NCBI GenBank assembly: GCA_949291515.1 | Contig: CASEVY010000007.1 | Coordinates: forward strand, 248,001-312,000 | Source: an uncultured bacterium | GTDB taxonomy: Bacteria; Elusimicrobiota; Elusimicrobia; Elusimicrobiales; Elusimicrobiaceae | Direction: 5' to 3' | Length of the DNA stretch: 64,000 bases | Program-made: the position numbers and the translations under genes | The notes under the pieces: generated by a model | The model's database searches: none | The model's input: only the letters and a program-made list of their open reading frames with translations | What the model was told of the DNA's origin: nothing | Part shown: positions 50,976 to 59,777 of the stretch, piece by piece | Position numbering within the stretch: the stretch's first letter is position 1 | Layout: every line of letters begins with the position of its first letter

Positions 50976-51011
50976 TAAAGAATAATATCAAATTTATATA
51001 ATTGTGGTATG
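50973..51011. promoter_or_regulatory. 33-bp divergent promoter region of ogt and the AlkD-like gene
   Basis: On the minus strand TATTAT (50982-50987) ends six bases before the ogt ATG. On the plus strand TATAAT (50997-51002) ends six bases before the AlkD-like ATG. No ribosome-binding site is present on either side. The layout repeats what is seen between the flippase and gatB genes. Confidence 0.55.
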
Positions 51012-51689
51012 GATATTAAAGAAATAAACGCTTTTTTAAAAGAAAACGCCGAGCCTAAGTTTAGGGACTTTTCCGCCTCTTTGATACCTTCCGGCGGCAG
51101 ATTGCTCGGGGTGAGATTGCCTCTTCTTCGCAAATTGGCCGCGCAAATAGCCAAAGGCGATTGGGAAGATTACTTTCTTAACGCGCCCGAGGTTTATACC
51201 GAGCATACTATGCTTAAAGGTTTTTTGCTCGGGCATATAAAGGATATTGACGTCCTTCTTAAATATTTAAAACTCTATATTCCCAAAATAAACAACTGGG
51301 CGGTATGCGACAGCCCTTTAAGCGGCCTTAAACTGATAAGGAAACATCAAGAAAAGGTATGGGGCTTTTTGCAAAATTACATAGAAGACAAAAGGGAATT
51401 TTACGCCCGCGCGGCGGCCTGCCTTTTAATGGATTTTTTTGTTGATGACAAATACATAGACGAAACTTTGCTTGCCCTGTCCAAAATCAAAGCGGAAGGC
51501 TATTACAGGCAAATGGGCGTGGCGTGGGCGATAAGCGTATGTTACGTAAAATTTCCCGCCAAGACTGAAGCGTTCTTAAAGGAAAACAAACTGGACGTTT
51601 TTACTCATAACAAAGCGATAAGCAAGATACGGGAATCTTTGAGGGTTGGCAAAACGGATAAAGATAGGCTGCAAACCTTAAAGCGGTAA
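51009..51689 (+). CDS. DNA alkylation repair protein (AlkD-like HEAT glycosylase)
   Basis: 226 residues, all helical, with HEAT-type repeats. Residues corresponding to the Bacillus cereus AlkD site are visible: Trp and Asp in NNWAVCDSPLSG (near 97-108), Arg in FYARAAACLLMDFF and Trp in MGVAWAISVCY. It would excise alkylated bases such as 3- or 7-alkylpurines. It stands divergently next to ogt, so two alkylation-repair activities are paired. A TATAAT six bases upstream of ATG and no ribosome-binding site point to a leaderless mRNA. Confidence 0.88.
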   Translation: MDIKEINAFLKENAEPKFRDFSASLIPSGGRLLGVRLPLLRKLAAQIAKGDWEDYFLNAPEVYTEHTMLKGFLLGHIKDIDVLLKYLKLYIPKINNWAVCDSPLSGLKLIRKHQEKVWGFLQNYIEDKREFYARAAACLLMDFFVDDKYIDETLLALSKIKAEGYYRQMGVAWAISVCYVKFPAKTEAFLKENKLDVFTHNKAISKIRESLRVGKTDKDRLQTLKR

Positions 51690-51715
51690 GAGGTTCTTTT
51701 TAGTAGAATATATAT

Positions 51716-53413
51716 ATGAAAGACAAAAATCACGGCGTAGTGGTCGCGCCCGGCGCGGGTTTCTGCCCCGGGGTAAAGAAAGCGATAGACTGCGTATTGC
51801 ATTTGGAAGCCGCGGGCAAAAAGCCGATATATACCATCGGGCCGCTTATACACAATAAGCAGGTTACGGATATGCTTGCGGAGAAGGGAATAACTTCGAT
51901 AGACGAGCTTTCGCAGGCCAAAGACAAGAACGGCGTTCTTGTGATACGCGCGCACGGCATTACGCCGGAATTTCAGGCGGAGGTGCAGTCTCAGGGTATG
52001 GAAGTGGTGGATTCCACCTGCCCTTTGGTAAAGAAAGTGCATAACGTTATAGACGAATACGCCAAGCAGGGCTACTATACCGTAATAGTGGGCGACGGCG
52101 GCCACGCGGAAGTTATAGGTCTTTTGGGCTATACGCGGGGCAAGGGCTATGTGATAGCCAATGCCGATGAAGCCAAAAATCTGCCGCATTTCGACAAAGT
52201 AAATATAGTATCGCAAACCACTCAGAAGGAAGAAACGTTTTTCAAAGCGGCCGAAGCGGTAAAAGCCAAGGCCGACATATGCCAAATCAACAATACGATA
52301 TGCCAGCCGACCAAACAGCGCCAAAAGGAAACATTGGAGCTTGCCAAGAACGCCGATTTGGTAATAGTTGTAGGCGGACGGCACAGCGCCAATACGGCGC
52401 GGCTGGCCAAACTGTGCGGGGAGCTTTGCCCCAAAGTAATACACGTGGAAAGCGAGGAAGAAATCCGCAGGGAGGACGTCCTTTCGCCAAGCAATATTTT
52501 TATAACTGCCGGCGCGTCCACGCCGAACTGGGTTATAGACAATGTGGCGGGCCGGGTAAAGAATTACAGGAAGGAGGCTTCCTCTTTCTTGGGGGTGCTT
52601 GGCAGAATATGGGATTTTATAGTCAAGAGTTCCATTTTTACGGCATTGGCTGCGGCGTGTCTGACTTATGTCTGTATGAAACTTTCCGGCGCCAATAACG
52701 ATTTAAAGCTTTATTTGCTTTCCGCGTTTTTTATTTTTACTTTGACTTTCGCCAACAAAACGCCGCAGGATATGCCCTCGAAGATAAAGAAGCGTTTTCT
52801 TACGCCGATAGTATTGGGCGGTTTGACTGCTTTTTTGGTCTCGCTTAATTACGGCGCCGGGGTATGGCTGCCCACTTTGGTGTTTTTGATTTTGGGCGCG
52901 GCTGCTTATCCGTTTAGGAACAGGATAAATTTTCTTTCCCGTTTACCCGGCACGAAGGATATAGTTACGGCTTTAGGTTGGTGTTTCGTATGCGTATACG
53001 TACCGGCGGCGAGCCAAGGCCTTTTGATGAGCAAATCGGCCTGGCTGGCATTTAGCTACGGTCTTTTGCTGGTATTTATCCGTTCGGTAATACTCAGCAT
53101 CGGCTCGGCCAACAAAGATATGATGTTGGGCAAGGAAAGTTTTTACAAAGCATTCGGCATTAACGCCACAAAGACGGCCATCGGCCTGATAATAGCGGCC
53201 TTGACCGCGGTGCTTATCCAGCTTTTGATAATGGGCTGGAAGAGCGGGATAGTTTTTATGCTGCTTTTGGGGCAAATTTATACAATAGTAATAGCGGTAT
53301 GTTTTTACAGTAAAAAGACTCCGCGCACAACGGCGAGCGAAACTTTTATAGACGGCCAGTTTTTCGTTTTGGCATTATTGACGTATGCGGCGGTTCGGTT
53401 TTTAAAATTTTAA
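51716..53413 (+). CDS. ispH: IspH fused to a UbiA-like membrane domain
   Basis: 565 residues, about twice the usual IspH. The N-terminal part (1-280) is a complete 4-hydroxy-3-methylbut-2-enyl diphosphate reductase. The cluster Cys are C17, C102 and C196, the substrate His are H46, H80 and H130, and Glu132 lies in HAEV. It makes isopentenyl and dimethylallyl diphosphate. The C-terminal part (about 290-565) has eight or nine membrane helices. FANKTPQDMPSKIKKR (345-360) and SANKDMMLGKESFYKAFG (464-481) sit where UbiA prenyltransferases have their Asp-rich motifs, but most Asp are missing. No Shine-Dalgarno; TAGAAT ends six bases before the ATG. Confidence 0.88.
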   Translation: MKDKNHGVVVAPGAGFCPGVKKAIDCVLHLEAAGKKPIYTIGPLIHNKQVTDMLAEKGITSIDELSQAKDKNGVLVIRAHGITPEFQAEVQSQGMEVVDSTCPLVKKVHNVIDEYAKQGYYTVIVGDGGHAEVIGLLGYTRGKGYVIANADEAKNLPHFDKVNIVSQTTQKEETFFKAAEAVKAKADICQINNTICQPTKQRQKETLELAKNADLVIVVGGRHSANTARLAKLCGELCPKVIHVESEEEIRREDVLSPSNIFITAGASTPNWVIDNVAGRVKNYRKEASSFLGVLGRIWDFIVKSSIFTALAAACLTYVCMKLSGANNDLKLYLLSAFFIFTLTFANKTPQDMPSKIKKRFLTPIVLGGLTAFLVSLNYGAGVWLPTLVFLILGAAAYPFRNRINFLSRLPGTKDIVTALGWCFVCVYVPAASQGLLMSKSAWLAFSYGLLLVFIRSVILSIGSANKDMMLGKESFYKAFGINATKTAIGLIIAALTAVLIQLLIMGWKSGIVFMLLLGQIYTIVIAVCFYSKKTPRTTASETFIDGQFFVLALLTYAAVRFLKF

Positions 53414-53428
53414 GGAGTGGCAAATAAT

Positions 53429-54544
53429 ATGAAAGTAAGAAGAATAGGCGTTTTAACTGCCGGCGGCGATTGCCCCGGTCTTAACGCCGTAGTGAGAGGC
53501 GTAGCCAAGCACGCGCTTAACTGCGGCATAGAGGTATTGGGTTTTAAAAACGGTTTTGACGGTTTGGTAAAGAACCAGTTTATAGAGCTCGACAGCAAGA
53601 CGGTATCTGGCATACTTACGCGCGGCGGAACGATACTGGGCACCAGCAATTTGGCTAATCCTTTTAATTATACTTTAGCGCCTATGGGCTCGCCGGAAGA
53701 GCCCAAAGACGTTTCTTCGCTGGTGCTGCATACGATAAAGACGAACAAGGTGGACGCTTTGGTGACGATAGGCGGCGACGGGACTCTTTCTATGTCGCAG
53801 AAGTTTATAGAGATGGGCGTACCGATAGTGGGGGTGCCCAAGACTATCGATAATGACCTTTCGGCTACGGATTTTACTTTCGGTTTTGATTCGGCCTTGA
53901 GCGTCGCGACGGACGCGGTAGACAGAATACACACCACCGCCGAATCGCATCACCGCGTTATGATATTGGAAACTATGGGCCGCTACGCGGGGTGGATAGC
54001 TTTGCGTTCCTGTATAGCGGGCGGCGGAGACATCTGCTTAATTCCGGAGATACCTTACTCCGATGACGCTATCATAGAGGCAATAGAGGACAGACAGCGC
54101 AAAGGCAAAACTTTCAGCATAATAGTCGCGGCGGAAGGCGCGGTAAACGAGCAGGGCGAAATGGCCGTAAAAGCCAAGATAGCGGGCTCTACCGACCCGA
54201 TAAGGTTAGGCGGCATAAGCAGCAAAATAGCCGCTATGATAGAAGAACGTCTTAAAGTGGAATGCAGAGTGGTCGTGCTCGGCCACTTGCAGCGCGGCGG
54301 CACGCCTACGGCTTTTGACCGCTGGCTTTCCACCAGATTCGGCACCGAAGCGGTGGAGCTTATCTTGCAGGGCAAGACGGGCTATATGGTAGCTTTAAGA
54401 GGAACGGAAATAATAAGCGTGCCGGTAAAAGACGCGGTATCCAAACTGAAGAGAGTCGATCCGAACGGAGAGGAAGTTCGCGCGGCTTTGGCCGTCGGGA
54501 CGAGTTTCGGTTCAAGCAAAATCGGCGGAGCGTGCGGCGTATAA
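53429..54544 (+). CDS. 6-phosphofructokinase
   Basis: Phosphorylates fructose-6-phosphate, the committing step of glycolysis. The 371-residue protein has GGDCPGLNAVVRG near 12-24, TIGGDGTLSMSQ at 113-124 and GVPKTIDNDL at 135-144, then MGRYAGWIAL near 182. Gly in GGDG favours ATP as donor (PPi enzymes have GGDD), while Lys in PKTIDND is common to PPi and some ATP (group III) enzymes. The donor thus remains open. The start at ATG 53429 is behind AAGGAG; a GTG at 53417 is also in frame. It overlaps rlmB in the pattern TAATG. Confidence 0.93.
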   Translation: MKVRRIGVLTAGGDCPGLNAVVRGVAKHALNCGIEVLGFKNGFDGLVKNQFIELDSKTVSGILTRGGTILGTSNLANPFNYTLAPMGSPEEPKDVSSLVLHTIKTNKVDALVTIGGDGTLSMSQKFIEMGVPIVGVPKTIDNDLSATDFTFGFDSALSVATDAVDRIHTTAESHHRVMILETMGRYAGWIALRSCIAGGGDICLIPEIPYSDDAIIEAIEDRQRKGKTFSIIVAAEGAVNEQGEMAVKAKIAGSTDPIRLGGISSKIAAMIEERLKVECRVVVLGHLQRGGTPTAFDRWLSTRFGTEAVELILQGKTGYMVALRGTEIISVPVKDAVSKLKRVDPNGEEVRAALAVGTSFGSSKIGGACGV

Positions 54545-55290
54545 TGGAAAGAATAGACAAGGAACAGCTGATCTTCGGCATACACCCCATAAGGGAAGCG
54601 CTTAAAGGCAGAAAGCGCCAGATAATCCAACTCTATATCGTAGAGAACAAAAAGCAGAGCAAGGCGGTTGAAGACGTTATCCGCCTTGCCAAGACCAATA
54701 ACGTAAAGATAAAGAGTATGGAAGAACGCCTTATGAACAATTTGGCGGGCGGAGCCAATCATCAAGGCGTGATAGCGCGGGCGGAGCCTTTAAAACTTAT
54801 GCGCCTGACCAACGCTTTATACGAAAGTTCGGGCAACAAGAAGGATCTGTGGCTGGCTATTGACGAGGTTACCGATCCCCAAAATTTGGGTTCGATGTTA
54901 AGAAGCGCGGCCTGTCTGGGGTTCAGTACGGTGATATTGCCCCAGCGCAGAAGCGTCGGTATAACGGGCACTGTGCATAAAGTGGCGTGCGGCGCTTTGG
55001 AAACTTTGCGGATTGTGGAAGTCACCAATCTGACTACCGCTCTGCTGGACTTAAAAGACGAAGGCTTTTGGATTTATGGCGCGGATATGGCGGGCAAGAG
55101 CATAAAAGAGATGGATTATGCTTATCCCGCGGTATTGGTTATCGGTTCGGAAGGTACGGGGCTGAGGCTTAAGACCAAGGAACATTGCGACGAAGTTATC
55201 AGCATACCGCAGCAGGGCGGCGTGAGCAGTTTAAACGCCGCGGCGGCGGGCGCGATAATAATGTATGATATGTTCTCCAAGATAAAATAG
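54544..55290 (+). CDS. rlmB: 23S rRNA 2'-O-methyltransferase, RlmB-type (SpoU family)
   Basis: 248 residues. The N-terminal substrate-binding domain opens with FGIHPIREALKG. The SPOUT methyltransferase domain carries motif 1 (DEVTDPQNLGSMLRSAACLG near 107-126), motif 2 (VIGSEGTGLRLKTKE) and motif 3 (IPQQGGVSSLNAAAAGAI), which form the trefoil-knot SAM site. Closest to RlmB, which methylates G2251 in 23S rRNA. Its start overlaps the pfk stop codon; an in-frame start at 54532 is less likely. A bidirectional terminator follows. Confidence 0.93.
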   Translation: MERIDKEQLIFGIHPIREALKGRKRQIIQLYIVENKKQSKAVEDVIRLAKTNNVKIKSMEERLMNNLAGGANHQGVIARAEPLKLMRLTNALYESSGNKKDLWLAIDEVTDPQNLGSMLRSAACLGFSTVILPQRRSVGITGTVHKVACGALETLRIVEVTNLTTALLDLKDEGFWIYGADMAGKSIKEMDYAYPAVLVIGSEGTGLRLKTKEHCDEVISIPQQGGVSSLNAAAAGAIIMYDMFSKIK

Positions 55291-55302
55291 CGTTTTTGGC
55301 GC

Positions 55303-55339
55303 AAAAAATCCCCGTCCGTTTAAGCGGACGGGGATTTTT
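55303..55339. terminator. Bidirectional terminator between rlmB and barrel gene
   Basis: An 11-bp stem, ATCCCCGTCCG with its complement, has a six-base loop; poly-A precedes and poly-T follows. It serves both convergent genes. Confidence 0.9.
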
Positions 55340-55353
55340 GTTTTGTCTTAAAG

Positions 55354-56118
55354 CTAAATGGCGAGTTTGAGGTTCAAGCCGAGTGTATAGTTTTCGTCTT
55401 GGTGCTCTATGTCCTCAAAGGTGGCGAAAGCGGTTACGCCCAGTCTTGAAGGAAGTGGGTTGATATCCAAACGCGCGGTAAGGAAATAACCCTTATAGTA
55501 GCTGTCGCCGCCGAGATCGTAGACTTTATAGCCGGCTTCGCCGCCTACTCCCACTATATCCATAACGTCAAAAATGGCGAAGGCCTTTATATCGCCGTTA
55601 TAGATTTTGCTGTCGTTGTTCTTGCTCATAACTCTGGCGTTTAAGCCGTCCCAATAATCCAAGCCGCCGATAGCGCCGAGATAGAATATCCCCAAATCGG
55701 CGCCGGCCCTGGCGAAGAAACCGTATTTGTCGGTGCCGTCTGCCGCGCCGCCTTCGGTAAAGTTGTCAAAGGCGTCAAATTCTATGCGGCCGCCCAAGTC
55801 GACGTCAAGGCCGATATTCCAAATCCTCAATATCGCGAAAACACCGGGGTTGGTAAAATCTTTGGTATCGGCATAGTCGAGATTTCTGTACCCGATATAG
55901 CCGCCGAGCTGCAGTCTGTCGGTAATGCCGAAAGAGAGCGCCTCGCGGATGGTATATACCTTGCTGCTGTCGCCGTCGGTAGTGTCTTGGAAAGTAGCCA
56001 AAGTGTCGGAAAGGATCTGCCCCTCCGAGGGCATAAACAGCGGATTGGTTACCGCTTTGGCCAAAACGCACGGGCTTATAAAGCCGAGCATAAAGGCAAG
56101 AAGCAATAGTTTCTTCAT
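55354..56118 (-). CDS. Outer-membrane beta-barrel protein
   Basis: 254 residues with a Sec signal peptide (about 1-20, ending CVLAKA). The mature protein has regular amphipathic strands with short polar turns: LQLGGYIGYRNLDYAD, LDVDLGGRIEFDAFD and FTLTARL-like strands near the end. The start TNPLFMPSEGQILSDTLATF suggests a conserved family, but I cannot name it. An AAGGAGG ribosome-binding site precedes the ATG. It is divergent from smc. It resembles the 29.4 kb barrel only in general layout. Confidence 0.7.
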   Translation of the reverse strand: MKKLLLLAFMLGFISPCVLAKAVTNPLFMPSEGQILSDTLATFQDTTDGDSSKVYTIREALSFGITDRLQLGGYIGYRNLDYADTKDFTNPGVFAILRIWNIGLDVDLGGRIEFDAFDNFTEGGAADGTDKYGFFARAGADLGIFYLGAIGGLDYWDGLNARVMSKNNDSKIYNGDIKAFAIFDVMDIVGVGGEAGYKVYDLGGDSYYKGYFLTARLDINPLPSRLGVTAFATFEDIEHQDENYTLGLNLKLAI

Positions 56119-56198
56119 TAAGAAGCCTCCTTACTGTTAAATATATTTCCATTATGCCAAAAAACATATAAATAAGCAAAATATAGTATCATATAAAA

Positions 56199-56220
56199 AA
56201 GGGCCGCTTAACGAGCCCTT
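56199..56220. other. Small hairpin in the leader region of smc
   Basis: AAGGGC (56199-56204) and GCCCTT (56215-56220) pair around a 10-base loop. On the minus strand six T follow, as in a terminator, but no minus-strand gene ends here. On the plus strand it would lie 21 bases upstream of the smc start. Function unclear. Confidence 0.3.
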
Positions 56221-56241
56221 GTTTATTCTTGTGGAACTGTT

Positions 56242-59200
56242 ATGTATCTGAAAGCATTGGAAATCATCGGTTTTAAGTCTTTCGCCGATAAAGTAAGGCT
56301 GAATTTTGAGCCGGGCGTATCTTGTATAGTGGGCCCCAACGGCTGCGGCAAATCAAACGTAATAGATTCGGTGCGCTGGGCGATAGGCGAGATGTCTTGG
56401 AAGTCTTTGCGCTCAAGCTCGATGGTGGACATAATTTTCAACGGCACCAGAAAAAGACCTCCGCTGAATATGGCGCAGGTAAATATGGTGTTTGACAATT
56501 CCTCAAGAAAGCTGCCCGTAGATTTTAATGAGGTTACGGTTTCGCGCAAGATATACCGCTCCGGCGAAAGCGAATATTTCCTAAACAGAGTACAGTGCCG
56601 CCTTAAAGACATCAGGGAGATGTTCTTGGACACCGGTATCGGCGGCGAGGGTTATGCCATAATAGACCAAGGTTCGGTCAATCAGCTTTTGGAGTCCACC
56701 CCTGAACAACGGCGCGAAATGTTTGAGGAAGTGGCCGGCGTATCCAAGTACAAAGCCAAGCGGGAAGAGGCCGTACGCAAACTTGAGCGCGTGGATATGG
56801 ACATCGCCCGCTTAAGCGATACTTTGGCTTTGATAGCGGACCAGATAAAGAAACTTGACAGCGAAGCCCGCAAAGCCAGACTGTACCAAAAATACCGCGA
56901 GGAACTTAAAGAGAGCGAAATCGCCCTCTCTTTGGAAAACATAAAAAGCCACGAAGAGCAAATCCAAGCGGCGGCCAAGGAACTGGAGCCTATTTTAAAG
57001 GAAATAGAGGATTCCAATAATACCGTATCGGCATTGGAAGGGCAAGTCGCGGCTTTGGACCTTAATCTTACCCATAAACAGAAAGAACTTTCGCAGTTCG
57101 GGGAGAATATATCTTCCGCCAAATATCAGATCGGCCTTTTGGAAGGCGCGATACAGAACTGCCAAAATTTGGCAGGCGAACTTACCCTGCAGGTGCAGAC
57201 TTCCAAATCCGAAGACGTGGTGGCTTCCGCCAGGCTTGCGGAACTTGGGCCGGCATTGCAGGAACTTAGGAATAAAATAAATCAGGCGGAGGCGGAATAT
57301 AAACCTCTGCAGGATAAGTATAACGAGAAATATTCACAAGTAAGCACAAACGAACAGGCTTTAAAAGCGGCGCAAAACGACGTCGAAAGGGCTGTTGCTG
57401 CGGCTTCGGAGGTGTCTCAGAAGCAGCTGGAGCTTTCCGGTAAAATCGCTTTGGAAGAATCTTCCTGCGCGCACGAGGACGAGAATCTTATAAATTTGGA
57501 AAGGAATTTGCAGACCCAGCTACAGCGGGCGCAGGTCTTGAAAGAAGAAATAGAGAAATTTAGCGCCGCGCTTTCCCAAAAGCAGACAACCGTCGCCCAA
57601 ATTAAGGAAGACCAGCTTAAAGCGGAAAACGCCTTAAGCGAACTTAACGCCAAACGCCAATCTCTTAACGATAAATTGAACAATTTGAAAGGCAAACGAG
57701 CCTCCCTAAACGCCAAAATGCAGATGATACAAACGCAAGGCAAAAACGACCCTTATTGGGTAGGTACGAAACTCGTGGAAGAAAGCGGCATTGCGGGTAT
57801 AAAAGGCACTTTAAGAAAACAGCTTAAATTTAAGCAGGAAGACTGCTTGGCGGTGGAAGAGAGTTTCGGCAAGTTTATGGATTCCGTTTTGGCAGATGAT
57901 TTCGATGCCGTAAAACAGGCCGTTTCTTTGCTTAAACAAAACGGCAAAGCGAGATGCAGATTTATAATACTTTCGCGGGTGCCTCAGAGCAGGGAGGGCG
58001 CTTCCGTTCTTTCTGGCTCGGCCGTAAGCGGGCTTTTGCAATATCCGGCGGAACTTGAAGGATTGATAAAATACATAACGGCTTCTTACAGCGCTTTGGA
58101 AAGTGAAGTCGGAGACGGTTTTTGGGTTTCGGGCGGCGCGGCTGGCGTAAAATCGCCGGAGGCTTATTGGGGCGAGGAGGAAACCGCCAAAAAAGAATTA
58201 AAACAGCTGGACGCTCAGGAGAAGGAAATTTCAGACTCTTTGCAAAATGTAAACGCGCAAGCCGCGGAAACGGAACAGTCTTTGCGGGCTTTGCGTTCAA
58301 AATATCAGGAAGAAAGCATAAGTTTAAACTCCTTAAACAACGATATCAATTTGCATAAGAGGACTTTAGCCGAAGCGGAACAGTCCTGCCAACAAATAAT
58401 AAAGAACAAAGAGGAAATATCTTCGAGAGTGGCTCTCCGCAGAGAGAAGACCGGCGAGCTAAAACTGCAGCTTACGGAACTTACCGGCAAATACGAAGAA
58501 GCCAAGAACAATATCGGGGCCCTTCGCGAGAAGCGCGAGCTGCTTGAGAAGGAAGAACAAACCCTTAAGGCCGAAATAGAACAGGCCAACGCTAAACTTT
58601 ACGAAGCGAAAATAAAGAAGAACAATTTGGAATTGGACCTCAGAACGGCATCTTCCGAGGAGCAGAGCTTGAAAGAGGCGCAGAACAAACGCGGCGATAA
58701 TATCGCAAAAGCGACGGAAAGAATAAAAGTTCTGGAAGACGAAAAACTTTCCTCTCAAGCCAAGCTGGCCGCCCAGCGCGATTCTTTGGCCGCGCTTGAA
58801 GTGGCGGAAAATAAAATGCGCGGCGACTTGAATTTGATAAAAACCGAATTTGACGAGAAAAATACCGCCCTTAACAAACGCAAAGCGCGCGTCAATGAAC
58901 TTACCTTAAAAGCGCACGATTTGGAAAACGCGCTGGGCAATCACAGACGCCAAAAAACGGCGATTATAAACAATCTTTTGGAATCGTGGAACATCACTGT
59001 GCAGGAAGCGCAGATGAAATGGGGCGAAGTCAAAGTGGATTATGAGCGCGTAAAAATGATGAGAAAGCGCATAGAAAATATGGGCGCCGTAAATATGACC
59101 GCGCCGGAAGAATACGACGCCTTGACCCAGCGCAACGACTTTTTGAAAAAGCAGATAGAGGACTTGGGCAATGCCAAGCGGGATTTAAAGGCGGCGATAA

Positions 59201-59718
59201 GCAAAATAAACGCGACTACGAAAGAAAACTTTAAATATACATTCGATCAGGTCCGCACGCATTTTAAGAGCATTTACCAGACCTTATTTGTCGGCGGAGA
59301 GGCGGAACTTACTTTAACCGATCCGGAAAATCTGTTGGAAACCGGCGTGGAGATAACGGTTCAGCCGCCGGGCAAGAAACTTCTGAACATATCGGCTTTA
59401 TCCGGCGGGGAGAAGGCTTTGACGGCGGTATCTTTGCTGTTTGCGTTTTTTACGCATAATCCTTCGCCTTTCTGCATTTTGGACGAAGCCGACGCGCCTT
59501 TGGACGAGGCGAATGTGGAAAGATTTACCAATCTTATAAAAGAGTTTTCAAGCAAAACTCAGTTTATCGTGGTAACCCACAACAAGCGCACGATGGAAGC
59601 GGCGCAGATGTTATACGGCGTAACTATGGAAGAGAGCGGAGTCTCTAAAGTTCTGTCGCTCAATTTAAAGGATCAGGACGCAAAAACCAGGCGATTGGTG
59701 GCGGCGGCGTCGGAATAG
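56242..59718 (+). CDS. smc: Chromosome partition protein SMC
   Basis: ATP-dependent chromosome-organising protein. The 1158-residue sequence has the full SMC plan. The N-terminal Walker A GPNGCGKSNV is at 31-40, and a long coiled coil covers about 165-500. The hinge domain (about 510-640, with VGTKLVEESGIAGIKGTL) and the returning coiled coil (about 660-1000) follow. The C-terminal head has the signature LSGGEKALTAVSLLFA near 1053 and Walker B FCILDEADAPLDEANVERF near 1076. scpA and scpB are not in the window. The start agrees with the MYLKALEIIGFKSFA family opening. Confidence 0.98.
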   Translation: MYLKALEIIGFKSFADKVRLNFEPGVSCIVGPNGCGKSNVIDSVRWAIGEMSWKSLRSSSMVDIIFNGTRKRPPLNMAQVNMVFDNSSRKLPVDFNEVTVSRKIYRSGESEYFLNRVQCRLKDIREMFLDTGIGGEGYAIIDQGSVNQLLESTPEQRREMFEEVAGVSKYKAKREEAVRKLERVDMDIARLSDTLALIADQIKKLDSEARKARLYQKYREELKESEIALSLENIKSHEEQIQAAAKELEPILKEIEDSNNTVSALEGQVAALDLNLTHKQKELSQFGENISSAKYQIGLLEGAIQNCQNLAGELTLQVQTSKSEDVVASARLAELGPALQELRNKINQAEAEYKPLQDKYNEKYSQVSTNEQALKAAQNDVERAVAAASEVSQKQLELSGKIALEESSCAHEDENLINLERNLQTQLQRAQVLKEEIEKFSAALSQKQTTVAQIKEDQLKAENALSELNAKRQSLNDKLNNLKGKRASLNAKMQMIQTQGKNDPYWVGTKLVEESGIAGIKGTLRKQLKFKQEDCLAVEESFGKFMDSVLADDFDAVKQAVSLLKQNGKARCRFIILSRVPQSREGASVLSGSAVSGLLQYPAELEGLIKYITASYSALESEVGDGFWVSGGAAGVKSPEAYWGEEETAKKELKQLDAQEKEISDSLQNVNAQAAETEQSLRALRSKYQEESISLNSLNNDINLHKRTLAEAEQSCQQIIKNKEEISSRVALRREKTGELKLQLTELTGKYEEAKNNIGALREKRELLEKEEQTLKAEIEQANAKLYEAKIKKNNLELDLRTASSEEQSLKEAQNKRGDNIAKATERIKVLEDEKLSSQAKLAAQRDSLAALEVAENKMRGDLNLIKTEFDEKNTALNKRKARVNELTLKAHDLENALGNHRRQKTAIINNLLESWNITVQEAQMKWGEVKVDYERVKMMRKRIENMGAVNMTAPEEYDALTQRNDFLKKQIEDLGNAKRDLKAAISKINATTKENFKYTFDQVRTHFKSIYQTLFVGGEAELTLTDPENLLETGVEITVQPPGKKLLNISALSGGEKALTAVSLLFAFFTHNPSPFCILDEADAPLDEANVERFTNLIKEFSSKTQFIVVTHNKRTMEAAQMLYGVTMEESGVSKVLSLNLKDQDAKTRRLVAAASE

Positions 59719-59739
59719 ACGGACGTTTTAACCGCGCTA

Positions 59740-59768
59740 TTGACTGTAAGGTAAAATTAAAGTCTAAT
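59740..59768 (+). promoter_or_regulatory. Promoter of the phosphodiesterase gene
   Basis: TTGACT (59740-59745), a 17-base spacer and TCTAAT (59763-59768) form a good sigma-70-type promoter. Transcription would start at about 59775, three bases before the ATG, which implies a nearly leaderless mRNA, though GGGA is present upstream. Confidence 0.5.
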
Positions 59769-59777
59769 GGGAATAGA

